From positions 30,643,501 through 30,707,500 of the forward strand of contig OY754464.1 in the NCBI GenBank assembly GCA_963575645.1: a DNA stretch of 64,000 nt, in the 5' to 3' direction. Positions 22,691-35,118 of the stretch are shown one piece after another. Below the pieces are notes generated by a model. That model was not told where the DNA came from, ran no database searches, and saw nothing but the letters and a program-made list of their open reading frames with translations. The stretch comes from Xanthostigma xanthostigma. Taxonomy: Eukaryota > Arthropoda > Insecta > Raphidioptera > Raphidiidae. The position numbers and the translations under genes are program-made. Within the stretch, counting starts at the first letter, position 1; each line of letters begins with the position of its first letter.

Positions 22691-24434
22691 AAGTGAAAAT
22701 ATTGAATGAAAATAACTTAGGATATATAAGGAACCCGTCAGCAACAAAGTAACATCTATATTGCCAACTCATTTAGTTTTGGAGTAAAGTTTCAGAAGAA
22801 AATACCCCTTAGTAAATTTTCATCTGTATTGCAATATTGATAGAACTATAGCTGCAATAGATATATAGTTGACTGTAAAGTGAGTCAAACAACGGCCCAA
22901 TTAGCCCGATGACAAGTCGATTAATGACCTTGTGGTTGAGTCAGTATGGTTGTAAGCGAGCAGAAAGGAAAGAGAATGGAGTGTTGCCCTCCCGTTACAA
23001 TCACGCTCTGGAGACCGACCGCTCTCTGCCTCCTCCTTGTCGAGAAGTACCCTCTATACCCTACGGTATCATCTATTATCAACACTATGTACATTGTACA
23101 TAATACCGACATGTGGTATATTATATAAATGTTGTATCAGCTATACATGCGTGTAATATTATGTAGTCTAACTGGTGCATCAGTAATTAAAATTTCGCAT
23201 GCAAATTAAATCATACATATAGGTACTAGGATTATTTTGCTGTCAGTGCTAATACTATATACTATATAGTAAGAAGTTTTAAATAAAGTTTTTATAATTA
23301 AAAAATGTACCTATATCTATAATAAATCTGGATTCGCTAATCAACTAAGTAAGGAGTTTTATGTTCTTTTATAATAATTGAAAAGCAATTTTTTACCCGT
23401 TAAATTGATAAATGTATAGTTCTACTTATGTAGCAATTTTGTGGAATTTTTTGTAATAAAGCAAGGTACACATTAGCCTTAGGGTTACGTCCTTTATAAA
23501 AATAAATAAAGATGAATTTATAATATAATATAAATACAAGACACAAATTTTTTTTTTAAATATGTATATGTGAATAGCTATACTAATTAGAAAAATTTCC
23601 TTTACTTATGTCTCTAATTAAAATATTATATCTACTTTAAAGAATCCAATAAATTGTTTTGATATAGTTTGCATTTAGATTTCTTTCCCGCTAGAATGTT
23701 TGGCGACGTGGCTCGGTTGTTATATGCGCATTTCTATACAATTTGTTATATTAGGCTTATCTTATGATACAGAAGACAAAATCAATTCATATCCACACGA
23801 GGAGATGCAGAAGTGGCATTTTATAATGTTTATAATGATCTATTCATAATTTTACTCACAATCTACCAAATTATTGCACGTATTATATATAGTATAAATT
23901 ATAGTGTGTACACTGTGTGACTGTACATATTAACCACAAACAAATTCATCCACACTCCACACACGCTATAAAATGAACACATACATAGACTTGTGTGTGT
24001 TTATTATAATATATACGAACACGTATGCGGCAGGGTGTAAGTGTATGTAGGTGGGTACGCTGTATAATACAAACGTTTTATTGATTACAGTGACTGTAGG
24101 TGACCTCCTAACCCTCCCGAACACATACAAGCAATATACGGTATACCTATTATAACATTTACATGTTATGTTAACTGATAGCGTGAATTGTGCAATATAC
24201 ATCGCTGAACCGTGAGACAATTGTTGTATCACGTTATTTACTTATATAATAACAGCTATTTGGATTGGAAATACGATAATTGCATATTAGATTACAATTC
24301 ACTAAATATTAACGTATTTCATTCGAACTCATTTTGGAACAGACATTGTTTCCACAATTATGCTCTATCTTTAATTTACATGTTCGTCGTTATTGTACGT
24401 TATTACTTCTTAAATTTCCGTTTTGGTAGATAGC
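22691..24434. other. spacer, no gene seen
   Basis: Includes a GC-richer stretch at 22940-23060 with overlapping short open frames on both strands, none with domain character. The rest is AT-rich with TG/CA runs near 23940-24050. Confidence 0.4.
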
Positions 24435-24442
24435 AAAGTTCT

Positions 24443-25120
24443 ACGGAAGCCGGGTTGGCTCATTAGTGACTAGTGGAGTAGTGGTACCGCACACGGCCAC
24501 TTCCAACATGTTAACGCGTGCACGCGTTAACATGTGTCCGTGTGCGGGATAAATGCAGATTTCTGCCTTATCCGTGTGCGGGATAAATGCAGATTTCTAC
24601 CTTATCCTGGAACGGTAATCGAGCTATCTCTGTCTTTTAACTGTCAAATTCTGTGAGCAGCGTTACTTTTTGCATTGAGGTTAGGCGTAGCTGAAGTTGT
24701 TTATAGTGAAATAAAGTAATAAAGAATTTCAAAGTAAACATTAGAAATGAGTTTATTGTTCATCACAGGTAATTTTACGGTAACATTTTCATTTTTAATT
24801 TTAACGAAACTCATTTCTAATGTTTACTTTGAAAATCTTTATTACTTTATTTCACTATAAACAAAATTTCAGCTACGCCTAACCTCAATGCAAAAAGTAA
24901 CGCTGCTCACAGAATTTGACAGTTAAAAGACAGAGATAGCTCGATTACCGTTCCAGGATAAGGTAGAAATCTGCATTTATCCCGCACACGGATAAGGCAG
25001 AAATCTGCATTTATCCCGCACACGGACACATGTTAACGCGTGCACGCGTTAACATGTTGGAAGTGGCAGTGTGCGGTGCCACTACTCCACTAGTCACCAA
25101 TGAGCCAACCCGGCTTCCGT
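24443..25120. mobile_element. foldback element, 678 bp, with AAAGTTC target duplication
   Basis: Arms 24443-24754 and 24807-25120 are almost identical complements; the outer end is ACGGAAGCCGGGTTGGCTC. Flanks AAAGTTC (24435-24441) and AAAGTTC (25121-25127) look like a 7- to 8-bp target duplication. Each arm carries a GC-rich 30-base perfect palindrome and two tandem copies of a unit around CGGGATAAATGCAGATTTCT. No open frame. High arm identity suggests a recent insertion or gene conversion between arms. Confidence 0.88.
24506..24535. repeat. 30-bp perfect palindrome inside the foldback arm
   Basis: Reads ACATGTTAACGCGTG followed by its exact complement. The same palindrome is present in the other arm at 25028-25057. 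Confidence 0.95.
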
Positions 25121-25127
25121 AAAGTTC

Positions 25128-25470
25128 AAGTGAAGGCATAGCACGCTGCTTTCAACCTTCACTTTGTATAGTTATCTCGGCATACATTTTTGATAATTCT
25201 TGAGCACAATATTATGAAACAGCTTAACAAGTTGACTGTTTTTCTGGGGGGAGGGGGCATTTGGAAAATTTATTTGTCGCATAGATAAATATTTCGAATC
25301 TGTATTTTACAAATGCGAGTTTTGTGTTCTACAATTACGTTACTCGTTCAATGATAATCCCAATTACATATTTATCTTTTAAACTCTAAATATTTAACAT
25401 ATCTAAAATTAACTATTCCTATAAGTACCATTTATAAACATTGTCCTGAAGTGTCTGTGTTTAAAAAAAA
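25128..25470. other. spacer, no gene seen
   Basis: Contains a G-run (GGGGGGAGGGGG) near 25245. No coding signal. Confidence 0.4.
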
Positions 25471-25860
25471 TCTTACAATATTTCAATTAATTTCGATGGT
25501 GTGCAGCTTGAGTTTTCCAAAGTAGTGAAAAGTTTAGGTGTTTATTTAGACGAGGATCTCGTCTTTACAGAACATGTCAGCAAAAAACTGCAAGCCGCAT
25601 ATTTGCGCCTGAAAAGTATATATCGATTTCGATCCGACCTTGGTGCAAATATCAAACTGAAAATAGCTCATTAGTATTATCGGTGACTTCCTATTGTGAC
25701 ACGGTGTATGTATGTCATCTTCGTACCAACGATAAAAATCGTCTTAGATTTTTACAAAATTCATGTGTTCGGTACGCTAACAGGATTCTTAAATATGATC
25801 ATATCTCTGAATACAGACGCAGGTCTAATATCGTAAGTATAAATTCATTAATGATTAGGA

Positions 25861-26783
25861 CAGTGGCGGATCCAGGATTACGGCAAGGGGGGGGGGGGGT
25901 CTTGAAAAATTTTTATTCCTTTTGCGAAAAATGTTTTTCCAACTGATATGCAGTTTTTTGAGATCATTTTGTATATATAAATTATTCCATAGTGTATTAT
26001 GTACATGCGAAGTTCAAGTCATTTCTACTAACACACTCATTTATATGATATACTATAAAATGAATTCTTTACAATAAGAGCAACATGTTCAATAAAATAA
26101 AAAAAAATGAAGTGAACCAAAGTTACATTGATTTTGATGTATTCTGCAATTTCCGAGGCTTTTTGAAAAAGTTTGGAGAATTTCGTCCTCAGTTAGATGA
26201 ATTTTATGGTGAATGTTTAAAGAAGCAAGTCCATTGAGACGCTCTTGCAGTCTTGCCCCATAGTGTTTCTCAATTCTCAGTAAGTCTTTAACCTCCGTAA
26301 GGTCGAAAATGATCGTTCTGGAGTTGCTGATGTTACCGGTAATACTACCAGAACTCGTAAGATCGTGTTGACGTTTTCGAATGTCTTTTCATTAATCACC
26401 TGTAAAATTTTAAGGTTCTGAACACAAAGTTTATTTCTAAATAAATGATGGAATTCAAAACTACTCACTGATAATGCTGCGAGAGCATTCTGGATGTTCA
26501 GATCGCAGATTCGTTGTCACCACATTTTTATTTCTGAGATGAAATTTCCCTCTGAACAATTCAATATTCCCTCATAAAATTTGTAAAGGTCTGCGCATTT
26601 TTTTTTCATCGAATTGATGTTTAGGGAATAATAAATTGTCCAAAACTTTGGAAAATTGATTTATGTTACTCGAAACGGCTTTGAAGATGAGAAATGTAAG
26701 TATCGATGAATGGAATATAAATTTTTGATTCTCTGGAAGGGGGGGTTTGGACCCGACCCCCTCCCCCCGTGGATCCGCCACTG
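25861..26783 (-). mobile_element. hAT transposon, internally deleted, 923 bp
   Basis: Terminal repeats CAGTGGCGGATCCA and TGGATCCGCCACTG, flanked by perfect 8-bp duplications GATTAGGA (25853-25860 and 26784-26791). Runs of G and C lie just inside both ends. It carries only the end of a transposase gene on the minus strand. Confidence 0.93.
26277..26468 (-). pseudogene. hAT transposase C-terminal dimerisation domain remnant
   Basis: The frame contains ILRVLVVLPVTSATPERSFS followed by TLRRLKTY, the signature of the hAT C-terminal dimerisation region (hATC), whose usual form is LPVSSATAERSFSxLRRLKTY. The catalytic Asp regions and BED finger are absent from this copy, so it cannot be active on its own. 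Confidence 0.85.
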
Positions 26784-27270
26784 GATTAGGATTACACACT
26801 TTCTGTTGCTAGTGCACAAAATAATAGTGACGAAAATTCCCGAATACTTGTATAATAAATTAGTACTAGAGACAGGTACTGCAATCGTCTGTGTGTACCT
26901 CGATTTAAAACTAGCAGATTTACGAATGAATTCACTCATATGGCGGCACACTGATACAACATATATTACCGAATGAATTTAATGTTTGAGTATCAAAAAT
27001 TAAAGTGAGACGTAAGATGGCTGTTGACTATAGTGTTTTTTGTATACTTTATTTTATGGTTCGTTTTATTATTTCATTGTTATGTGGAAATGGAAAGATG
27101 CCACTATTGGAAATTATATATTTGTAGTAAATTTTAATATGTCTCATTTACAAATATTTGTATTTTTTATAAGGGGTAGAGTAGAAAAACATCAGTTTTG
27201 TTGCTGAACTCAATTATCCTATTGATTTATCTGATCAATAAATTATTATTATTAGATAGGTATCAATATA

Positions 27271-27766
27271 CAGTGTAACCTCTTTATAACGTCCTTCGTT
27301 ATAACGAAAAACTCCCTATAACGTTGAATTTTTTACAATTTGATTGGTTTACCTTAAAACCCATACATTAATACCCTCTTTATAGCGCAACAGCCATTCT
27401 CTATTACGAAGAAATACGTTCATATTTAGGCGTCAGCAAATATTTACAGACGTAAAGAGGACGATTCTGAACCATCACCAACTATTCAACAAGCACTTGA
27501 TGCCGCCAAACTTATCGAAAAATTCCTATTGTTTAATGAAGATGATTCCACCACATCTCAAGTAATGCATAAGGTACCTAATAAAATACAAAACAAATAT
27601 TGGCATAGCAACAAACGTCAGGCAAAATTAACAGATTATATGTGTTTGCAATAAATTGATTAAGTGAAATTTGGTTATTTTTCTTTCTTACCTCCATATA
27701 ACGAAAACTCTTTATAACGAAGAAAATGCTTGGTCCCTTGAGATTCGTTATAAAAAGGTTACACTG
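27271..27766 (+). mobile_element. pogo/Tigger-type element, copy A, 496 bp
   Basis: Ends CAGTGTAACCTCTTTATAAC and TTATAAAAAGGTTACACTG, inside a TA duplication (27269-27270, 27767-27768). The interior keeps a plus-strand stretch reading PSPTIQQALDAAKLIEKFLL, which fits the C-terminal part of Tigger transposases. Deleted for the catalytic core. Confidence 0.8.
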
Positions 27767-27768
27767 TA

Positions 27769-28927
27769 TCTTATGCATGTCTTGGGATGTGGTGGAATCA
27801 TCTTCATTAAACAATAGGAATTTTTCGATAAGTTTGGCGGCATCAAGTGCTTGTTGAATAGTTGGTGATGGTTCAGAATCGTCCTCTTTACGTCTGTAAA
27901 TATTTGCTGACGCCTAAATATGAACATATTTCTTCGTAATAGAAAATGGCTGTTGCGCTATAAAGAGGGTATTAATGTATGGGTTTTAAGGTAAACCAAT
28001 CAAATTGTAAAAAATTCAACGTTATAGGGAGTTTTTCGTTATAACGAAGGACGTTATAAATGGGTTACACTGTACTTAAAAAAATACTAAACAAATATTG
28101 GCATAGCAAAAAGCGTCAGGCAAAGTTAACAGACTATATGTGTTTGGAATAAATTAAGTAGGTATGAAATTTGGTTATTTTTCTTTCTTCCCTCCATATA
28201 ACGAAAACTCTTTATAACGAAAAAAAAATGGTTGTCTGTAAAGTCGGTTTACGGACGATAGTTTTACGTGATAACGTATTCCGTAATACATAACCTAAAC
28301 CTCCCAAAATTTGGTTTCAATCCGCTTATCCTTGGTGTCGGAATGATAAGAAATGTCAAAAGTGACGTTTGCAACTGTCAAATTATTATGTTCTAATAAT
28401 AATTAGTTATTCCAATACTTAACTTAGAAGGCGTTGCATTTCACAAAATTCTAATGTCAAAAAATTGAATTAAACATTAGAAATGCAGCCGTTTTCATGT
28501 TAAGACAAGACATACGTTATCTTCTAATTTCTATGTACGGCAAACAAAGACGACCGACCGCGTCGCGCCATGCATCAGACAACATTGCATTTATACAGCT
28601 ATTTTTCTATATAAAGTATAAAAAAACTGTTTAGGCAAATTCTGTTATACGAAATCTATGTAAAATGTTCTCCTCTTTCGTTTAAGACTGGTTTCAAACC
28701 GATCTGATTTAAATTGAGCGAGAAATTAGCAAAAAGCACGCACAGGGTCAGGCGGATCGTTACGCGTTACGCGTTACGAACGTTAGGATTTTAGGAACGT
28801 TACACTTTTTCCTGCATGCAGCCGGTGTTTTATCAATTTATAAGATTGGTGATTCATCAATTTATAAGACGTTATCACGTCAAAAAATCCTCAGTCCCTT
28901 GAGATTCGTTATAAAGAGGTTGCACTG
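27769..28927. mobile_element. pogo/Tigger copy B, left half inverted, interrupted by NA1
   Basis: 27769-28072 is the left half of copy A in reverse orientation, ending in TGGGTTACACTG; 28075-28228 and 28880-28927 are the right half in direct orientation, ending AAAGAGGTTGCACTG. The break corresponds to the CATAAGGTAC region of copy A. The NA1 element at 28229-28875 is inserted in the right half. Copies A and B abut at a shared TA. Confidence 0.7.
28229..28875. mobile_element. non-autonomous element NA1, long copy
   Basis: Starts GGTTGTCTGTAAAGTCGG and ends GACGTTATCACGTCAAAA. The segment TTTACGTGATAACGT near its start is the inverted complement of ACGTTATCACGTCAAA at its end, and the stretch CACGCACAGGGTCAGGCGGA is shared with the copy at 16502-16750. 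No protein coding. Inserted into Tigger copy B. Confidence 0.65.
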
Positions 28928-31900
28928 TATGTAATAATAATAATTTAATTATTCTATATTACATATGATTCCAAGTTTAGATAGTTCTCGAATAGATGTA
29001 CAAGCAGAACATCTGGTAGTTTTTGCTACTAATTTTATTATTAAAAAAAGTGAGTTTTAGTTAACTTTTAAATTGTTTGCTTTTTAGAGAATGCCAATAA
29101 AAACTTAATATATATTTTTTGTAGCGCAATGCTAAATAGATACATCTGTGTCTATATATTTGCATAATATTACATAGTACCGTGACTAATTGAACTAACT
29201 GTGAACGATGTTAAAAAGCAAACATCCCAAATATGGTTACATAATATACTCAATTTGCAACATAAGAAAAAAAACCTGGTGCTTGATTGGATATGACTAC
29301 AATTTGACAGATTTCGTAATAAGTAAATTAAAAATTCGAAATAAAAAAAAAACATATCATTATTATAATGTTTACTTGTTAATTTATAAACGCCTTTTGT
29401 TGAATGTTTATACATCTATTTTAATTATTAGTTTTTGTTATATATTGTATGTTTAAATGTTATTAAATAAATAAGCAACTGAAAGCAAGGTTGTTTGGAC
29501 ACAAATTATAATAAATTGATGAATGTAGTTGTACTCGTAGTTAACTTTTTCATGTAACTGTTAAGTATTATTAATTATTTTATTCGAAAGATAAATTAGA
29601 ATAAACAGGATCTAAAAGAACAATCGTTCAGTAAAATAAATTGTTTGGATATCTATATTAAGTTTTATTTTTAATAGTCTGTGCTGAATTTCGGGCACGA
29701 ATTGTACGTAAAATGTTTCATTTTCAAATGAAAATGTTACTTTTGCACGAAATACCCACTTAACCTTTTCAATTCTAGTTTTTATCAACTTTAAATTTGA
29801 TTTTATCCACCAGTGGACCATATATTACACAGGTATATAAAATAAAAATTGTTTTTGTTTCTATTTAAATTGATACATTTTGATACTATATATATACATC
29901 GAATAATAACTAAAATCTTTAAAGTTTGCTTTTGTCAGGTGAGCATGGTGGGATAGTTAGAAAAGGACATATTAAATTGGGACATATATATATTTCAACT
30001 TATTTATCTGATGTTCATTTCATTTACCATTAAAACTATCATAAAATTCAATGCACATCGTACCAAAAACAAGCAAAGTAATATATGATTTGTAATAAAA
30101 TGATCAGTATAAAATTTGATTTTTTCCCAGTAAATTATTTACTTTGTTTATCCTACAATATATATGAACTCAGCACGGATAGGGGATTAATTACTTATAT
30201 ATATTACTAATTACATGACACCAAAAATTACGTACCTACCACCAATCTTCTATATTTACAACGTAAGTGTTAAGACTTAACACTTAATTTTAATTTATCT
30301 AAAAATTATTATTTATATGTATATAACAAAGGAACATAATTACATAATATCCCACCAAAAATTATAAATGTGAAAAAAAAGGTTCCAGCTATAAGTATAA
30401 CCTAGAAAGAACAGCTTCACCGGGAAAAAAAACTGAGTTCTTAATGGATGATAAGTTTTTACTTGACAAGTCTTCATATTTTATATTATAAAGGAATGTT
30501 TCGTGTGTCATATAGACTTCAATTACTTAATTATTTTTTCGCTGTTTTTTCTAGGTACCAAGCTTGGCCCCTTTTTTCACATCTATGTTTCTGATGGGAT
30601 TTCTAGTAGATCATCGTTGCTGTCTTCATTTTGTATTTATAAGATCATAATATGTTTAAATGAATCGTTAATATACTTTTATAGACACGATCAGTTCATC
30701 TATAAATGTTTAAGTACATAGAACCAACATGAAATAAAGATATAGATAAAAAGAGAATTGTATTGCTAACTGGAAGGCATGTTAACGACATAAGCGGGTA
30801 GATCTGGCAAGTCAGATAAAATGAAACGAGTTTAATGGGATCGGATGTTGATGTACTAAACGAGAGTAATATAGGTCCCATATTTTTACATAGATACTGC
30901 GAGTTCTCTGCTCAAGTTAACAGAGTGTTTTTTTTATTGGCTGACTGCATCAAAACAAAAAAATAACGTCTTTTTAGAATACCTTAACATTTACTTATTA
31001 TATCTACGAAAGAATGCGGTTTTTGTCCACATTAATTTTTGGGTGTTCCAATCGTAAACATTTCTAAGAAGGAAGTGAATATTGACGTTACACTTGAATT
31101 AGTCGAAGCTTGCGGTAAACAGAGTGTGATAGAGAAAAACATGTCGGCGACTCATATTCTTCAGTTGAATACAAATTTAATGATAAAGAAAATTCAACGA
31201 GATTTCAGTTCATTTAATGCACTAGTTATCTTCAAATCTTTGAACTTGTTTTGTCTACTATGACCGATACTTTAAATGATTCCAGTTGTTATTATTTTTG
31301 CCGTGATGTTGCAATTATTAGTTTCTGAAGTTCTGTAAGCTTCAAATTATTTTCATTGGCTACAAATATTTTTATTGGATTTCAATTTGAATTTATTTGA
31401 AATTATTTTAGTAGAGTGTGCGAAATATATTATCAAATCTTTGATATCTATCTTGGGTTCTGTTTGTTAAGATTTTTTATTGAGAGAACACATCAAATTA
31501 GCCCGAACACATTTTTTTAAAGCAGAATAGAATATTTACTATATTAAAAACTAAAAATGGTTTAACAGCGTCATAAGTATCCTCGTACCAATAATTAATT
31601 TTATTGAATTGTTAAAACTATCTAGTTTACTATCTTTATTATTTTCAAAATTATCGCAAACCGTAAAAACAATTTTTGACTTTGTTGGTTCTGAAAAAGG
31701 CTAGCTTTATTTCTAGAATCATTCACAATTAATTTTATGGCACAAAAGACAAGGCCATTAATATAGGCGTGTATTTTTATGACCATATTATGAAAACATA
31801 AAACTGTAGTTACTTTATCCAAATTGTTCGAGGTAGTAAAATGTACGCAATATAATAAAAATGCTACAAAAAGAAAAAAAAAACTTTAATGTTTGTAAAC

Positions 31901-33229
31901 GCATTTTGCAATTACAAACGTAAATTACACTAACGCTTACAAACGCTCTAGGGCTTGTAGGCTCATTCAAGCAACACACACTCACCTTTTTAACAAGATT
32001 AGGGCGATCAGCCAATAGAATATTTCTTTTTGAGATGCCATTCTTCCACCTGAAATTTTCCTAAAACTGTATAGGGATCTCATCGAAATAAATTGTTTTT
32101 TTTTTATTTACTTGTGCTGAATGCTGATGTTAGTCTTTAACAACGAGCTGTAACAAATTTTCTTTGTGTATATTCGGTAGATATCTCTCAGACTTTTTTC
32201 CGGCCGCAAGATTATTAACAGAAAACTTAACTGTTATTCTTTTAAATTCAATATTTTATGAAATTAGTAGATTAGATGATTTTCTGTAAACTTAACAATA
32301 AAAATAATAATAATAATTGTATAATTTCTTAATCCATGAAGACTTGTGGTGTGAAGATACAAAAAATGAAAAGTAAGTTAGCATCATCAGGGGATGGTGC
32401 TAACATGGTTAACGAAATGAGCGTCGATGGTTATTAAATGTTTTGTGCTTACTTTTCTTGCTTTTTATCATTCTAGAATCTCACCCGTAAATGAATTTGA
32501 ATACTGGCACAATTGGTAGAAATTTTCCATAGACCCATTGGATTTAGTTTTGTTTTGTGAAAAATACCTGCAGTTTGATTTTAGAAGGAATATCTTGCTA
32601 CTTTAGCATTTAAATTTATCTGGCCACCCTCTGCAAAATGCATATACATAGCAGTACATTGAGACCCATATAACCTCTCACCCTAGAAACCATTCGTCGT
32701 TCTGTCGTCATCTTTTATGACCTCATGCTGGTGTTCTCTGTCTCTGTGAGCGATAAAACTTCAAGACGAGTTTTGGAGAAATGAAGATAAAAGATTGCCT
32801 GTAAAAAACCTGCTCGAGACAATAAAAAAGACTACGCATTATATAATATATCTCTCTCTTACCATGTCTGTGTAGTGTGTAGAAAATAGAGATGCATATA
32901 TATATATATTGTTGCTTAGGGTGGTTTGAGCTGTGCTGTGTGTAATAGCACTAGAGAAGAGAAGAGATGACATTCAAAAAGTTGTTGAATAGTCGTAGAT
33001 TTGATATTCTATAGATTTGTAAATGTATTCCGTGCTGCGATAGATAAGCTGGACTTTTAATTATGTTTGAATATTTTTTATAAATGCTATATAAATTCAA
33101 ATTTTATTTTTAGAAAATATGATTTTTTTTATTTTTAAGTAGTTTTTTGTAAAACTAAATTCACAAACTCATTACTGGGAATATTTAGAACCAGTCTGTA
33201 AAAAATCACAAAACACTTTAACATACCGC
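28928..33229. other. 4.3-kb AT-rich spacer, no gene seen
   Basis: Open frames are short and A/T-driven. A phrase at about 30550-30600 (CTTGGCCCCTTTTTTCAC and TATGTTTCTGATGGGATTTC) resembles 18448-18480 and may be a remnant of the same repeat. (AAT)n at about 32300-32320 and (TA)n near 32897 are the only simple repeats of note. Confidence 0.4.
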
Positions 33230-33282
33230 CTATGTGCAAAAACTGAATTAAAATACCACTTTAATTTAGTTTTTGCACATAG
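33230..33282. repeat. 53-bp hairpin, possible minimal MITE
   Basis: CTATGTGCAAAAACTGAATT at 33230 and its complement ending TTTTTGCACATAG at 33282 pair over 22 of 23 bases with a 6-base loop. Flanks are CC and TAGG. No coding. Confidence 0.8.
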
Positions 33283-33560
33283 TAGGTTTTACTAGTGTAT
33301 AGAGCTCCGTTTCCTGAATCTTTTCATCTAAAAAACGTAAAATCTGTCAAATATGCACATTGCAGCTATTACAGAACCAACGACGATATGCAATTATCAG
33401 CCCCAAATTGGGCGGGTGAGAAAGTACAAAAATATAAAGAAAAAAATTGGGTGCTTAACAGTTTCAAAGGTCTCGAATCTTTCATTTATAGCAATTCTTT
33501 GTTTCTTAAACTTTAAACTTTAAAGGATAACTCTTGTTGCATAATACCATTTTATATTTA

Positions 33561-33689
33561 ACTAGCGGTCCCGTCCGGTTCACCCGGGTGTAAAAGAACG
33601 AATGGGGAAGGGAGGAACATGAGTACACACATTCATCTTAGTTTACCGAGATGAAAGTTGAGTCCAAATTTCATGATGATCGGAGTTAA
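33561..33689 (+). repeat. dispersed repeat family D, 5' part, cut by an insertion
   Basis: Begins ACTAGCGGTCCCGTCCGG and runs through TTCATCTTAGTTTACCGAGA to ATGATGATCGGAGTTAA. The full form is at 61933-62285; other pieces are at 39908-40018 and 59495-59785. It stops exactly at TTAA, where the next element begins. Confidence 0.75.
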
Positions 33690-35118
33690 GGCTGTCGGAA
33701 CGCTCTGAGATTACACATAAAATAGGGCTTCGGCTCCCAATTGATTATTGACTTATTAGTCAACATTTTGCAAAAATTATTTTTTTATAAGGAAGATAAA
33801 AGACCAATCTCGGTTCCTAGCGGAGTACTTTTTTAATTAATGTATTATTTTCTAGAAAAAAATTGATAATAATTGCGCGAAAAATGCTAATTTTCAAAGT
33901 CACACTACAGCTTTATTAATACTTATTTGATAAAACTGTTCCGTGAGAAACCGAAAGTGAACCTTGCTTTTTCGAAAAAGCTCAAAAAATTTTCGAATAT
34001 GTCCAAAAAAATGGTGTAATCTATTGGGAGCGGTACCCTTGCAATGCCTTTTTTTTGCATCGTGGTGTAGCGGCAACTGGTGACAATATTTCAAACTAAT
34101 ATTTAACCCCGCCTGCGAATACAAAATTACGACAAACGCTTTTGTAAATAGTAGAGGAAAGTGGTGTCAAACATCGAATAATATGTATTTATATTTCTAT
34201 ATTCAGATTTTATATTTAAAAAAAAGTCAATCTAATGTTGGGAACGCACATGCTAGGGTTTCGTTGTATTCGCACGACGATAATATATTTATAAAAATAT
34301 TCTCACGAATAGTTGCAAACTGTAGTAGTTGATATCTGTCAAAATTTGATACATTTTAACATAAAGATTTGCTTGTGTTAAAAAATCCTACCTCAGGACC
34401 GTTTTGTTTTCATATCGTGTAATTTTGATTGAAAGTAGTAACTAAAGAATTTTTCTATAATTTTTTGTATGGATAGTTTAGAAATTGGAGGTGGGGCTTT
34501 TGGATAAAAAATTTTAAAGCAAATTCTTCGTTTCTTATAACATTTCTATTGCATTTTAAGAAATACACCCCACTCAATTAAACTATAAGGCGGAAAAAAA
34601 TATTTTGATTACACTTTCAACTCATGAGAGAGGGTTCAAAAAAAATGTTTACAAAAGATCATCATATCTTTTTTTAATAACTATAAGAGGAGATAAATAT
34701 AAAAATTAAATAATATAATTGAATTAATCAATAAATAAAATTATCGACCAATTTTTCAGACAAATATACCTATTAACAAAAAATATAAAAATTAACGGAT
34801 TTGGATCTTCTTCAGAACTGATCTAAAATAAATTATAAGAATTAATTAATAATTAGTTTCTAATTGGTTTTTGAAAAAAATTTATAAAAAAATGTTTGTT
34901 ATTATTTTTTCAATATTTGATAATTAAAAACTTAAAGCGAATTTTATTCAAAAACCAATTAGAAACTGATTATTAATTAATTTTTATATTTTTTAGATCA
35001 GTTCTGAAGAAGATCCAAATCCGGACCGAAACGTTAATGTATTCATTTTTATATTTTTTGTTAATATATTTGTCTGAAAAATTGGTCAATAATTTTATTT
35101 ATTGAAGAATATCATCCC
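33690..35118. mobile_element. TTAA-flanked repeat element TE1, copy 1, about 1.43 kb
   Basis: Starts GGCTGTCGGAACGCTCTGAG after TTAA (33686-33689); a TTAA also follows at 35119-35122. A second, nearly identical copy starts at 62729 after TTAA and runs off the window. The interior has no convincing protein; a 74-codon frame at 33900-34124 is not kept between copies. The right 380 bases are a palindromic sub-element. The inverted ends are poor, so assignment to a piggyBac-like group rests only on TTAA. Confidence 0.6.
34728..35104. repeat. palindromic sub-element with hammerhead-like core in both arms
   Basis: ATAAATAAAATTATCGACCA on the left and its complement on the right delimit two arms of about 150-170 bases. 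Each arm has, on opposite strands, CTGAAGA, a weak stem, then GAAACGTTAATG. Copy 1 has lost about 20 bases of its left arm relative to the copy at 63770 onward. A miniature made of just the outer ends occurs at 53493-53556. Confidence 0.75.

Larger units (their letters stand above)
25475..27257 (+). mobile_element. 3' part of a LINE (CR1/Jockey-like), split by a hAT
   Basis: Plus-strand frames read SLGVYLDEDLVFTEHVSKKL (RT thumb style, about 25533-25592), then YCDTVY and RLRFLQNSCVRYANRILKYD (25683 on), and after the hAT insertion HFLLLVHKI, PEYLYNKL and a stop near 26974. A UTR of about 280 bases ends in (ATT)n at about 27243-27257. A frame change lies near 25670. Only the end of the RT and C-terminal part is present. 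Confidence 0.72.

Noticed and set aside
25888-25900. G-run as a G-quadruplex regulatory site
   Set aside because: The G-run and the complementary C-run near 26760 sit just inside the ends of the hAT and are part of its terminal sequence.
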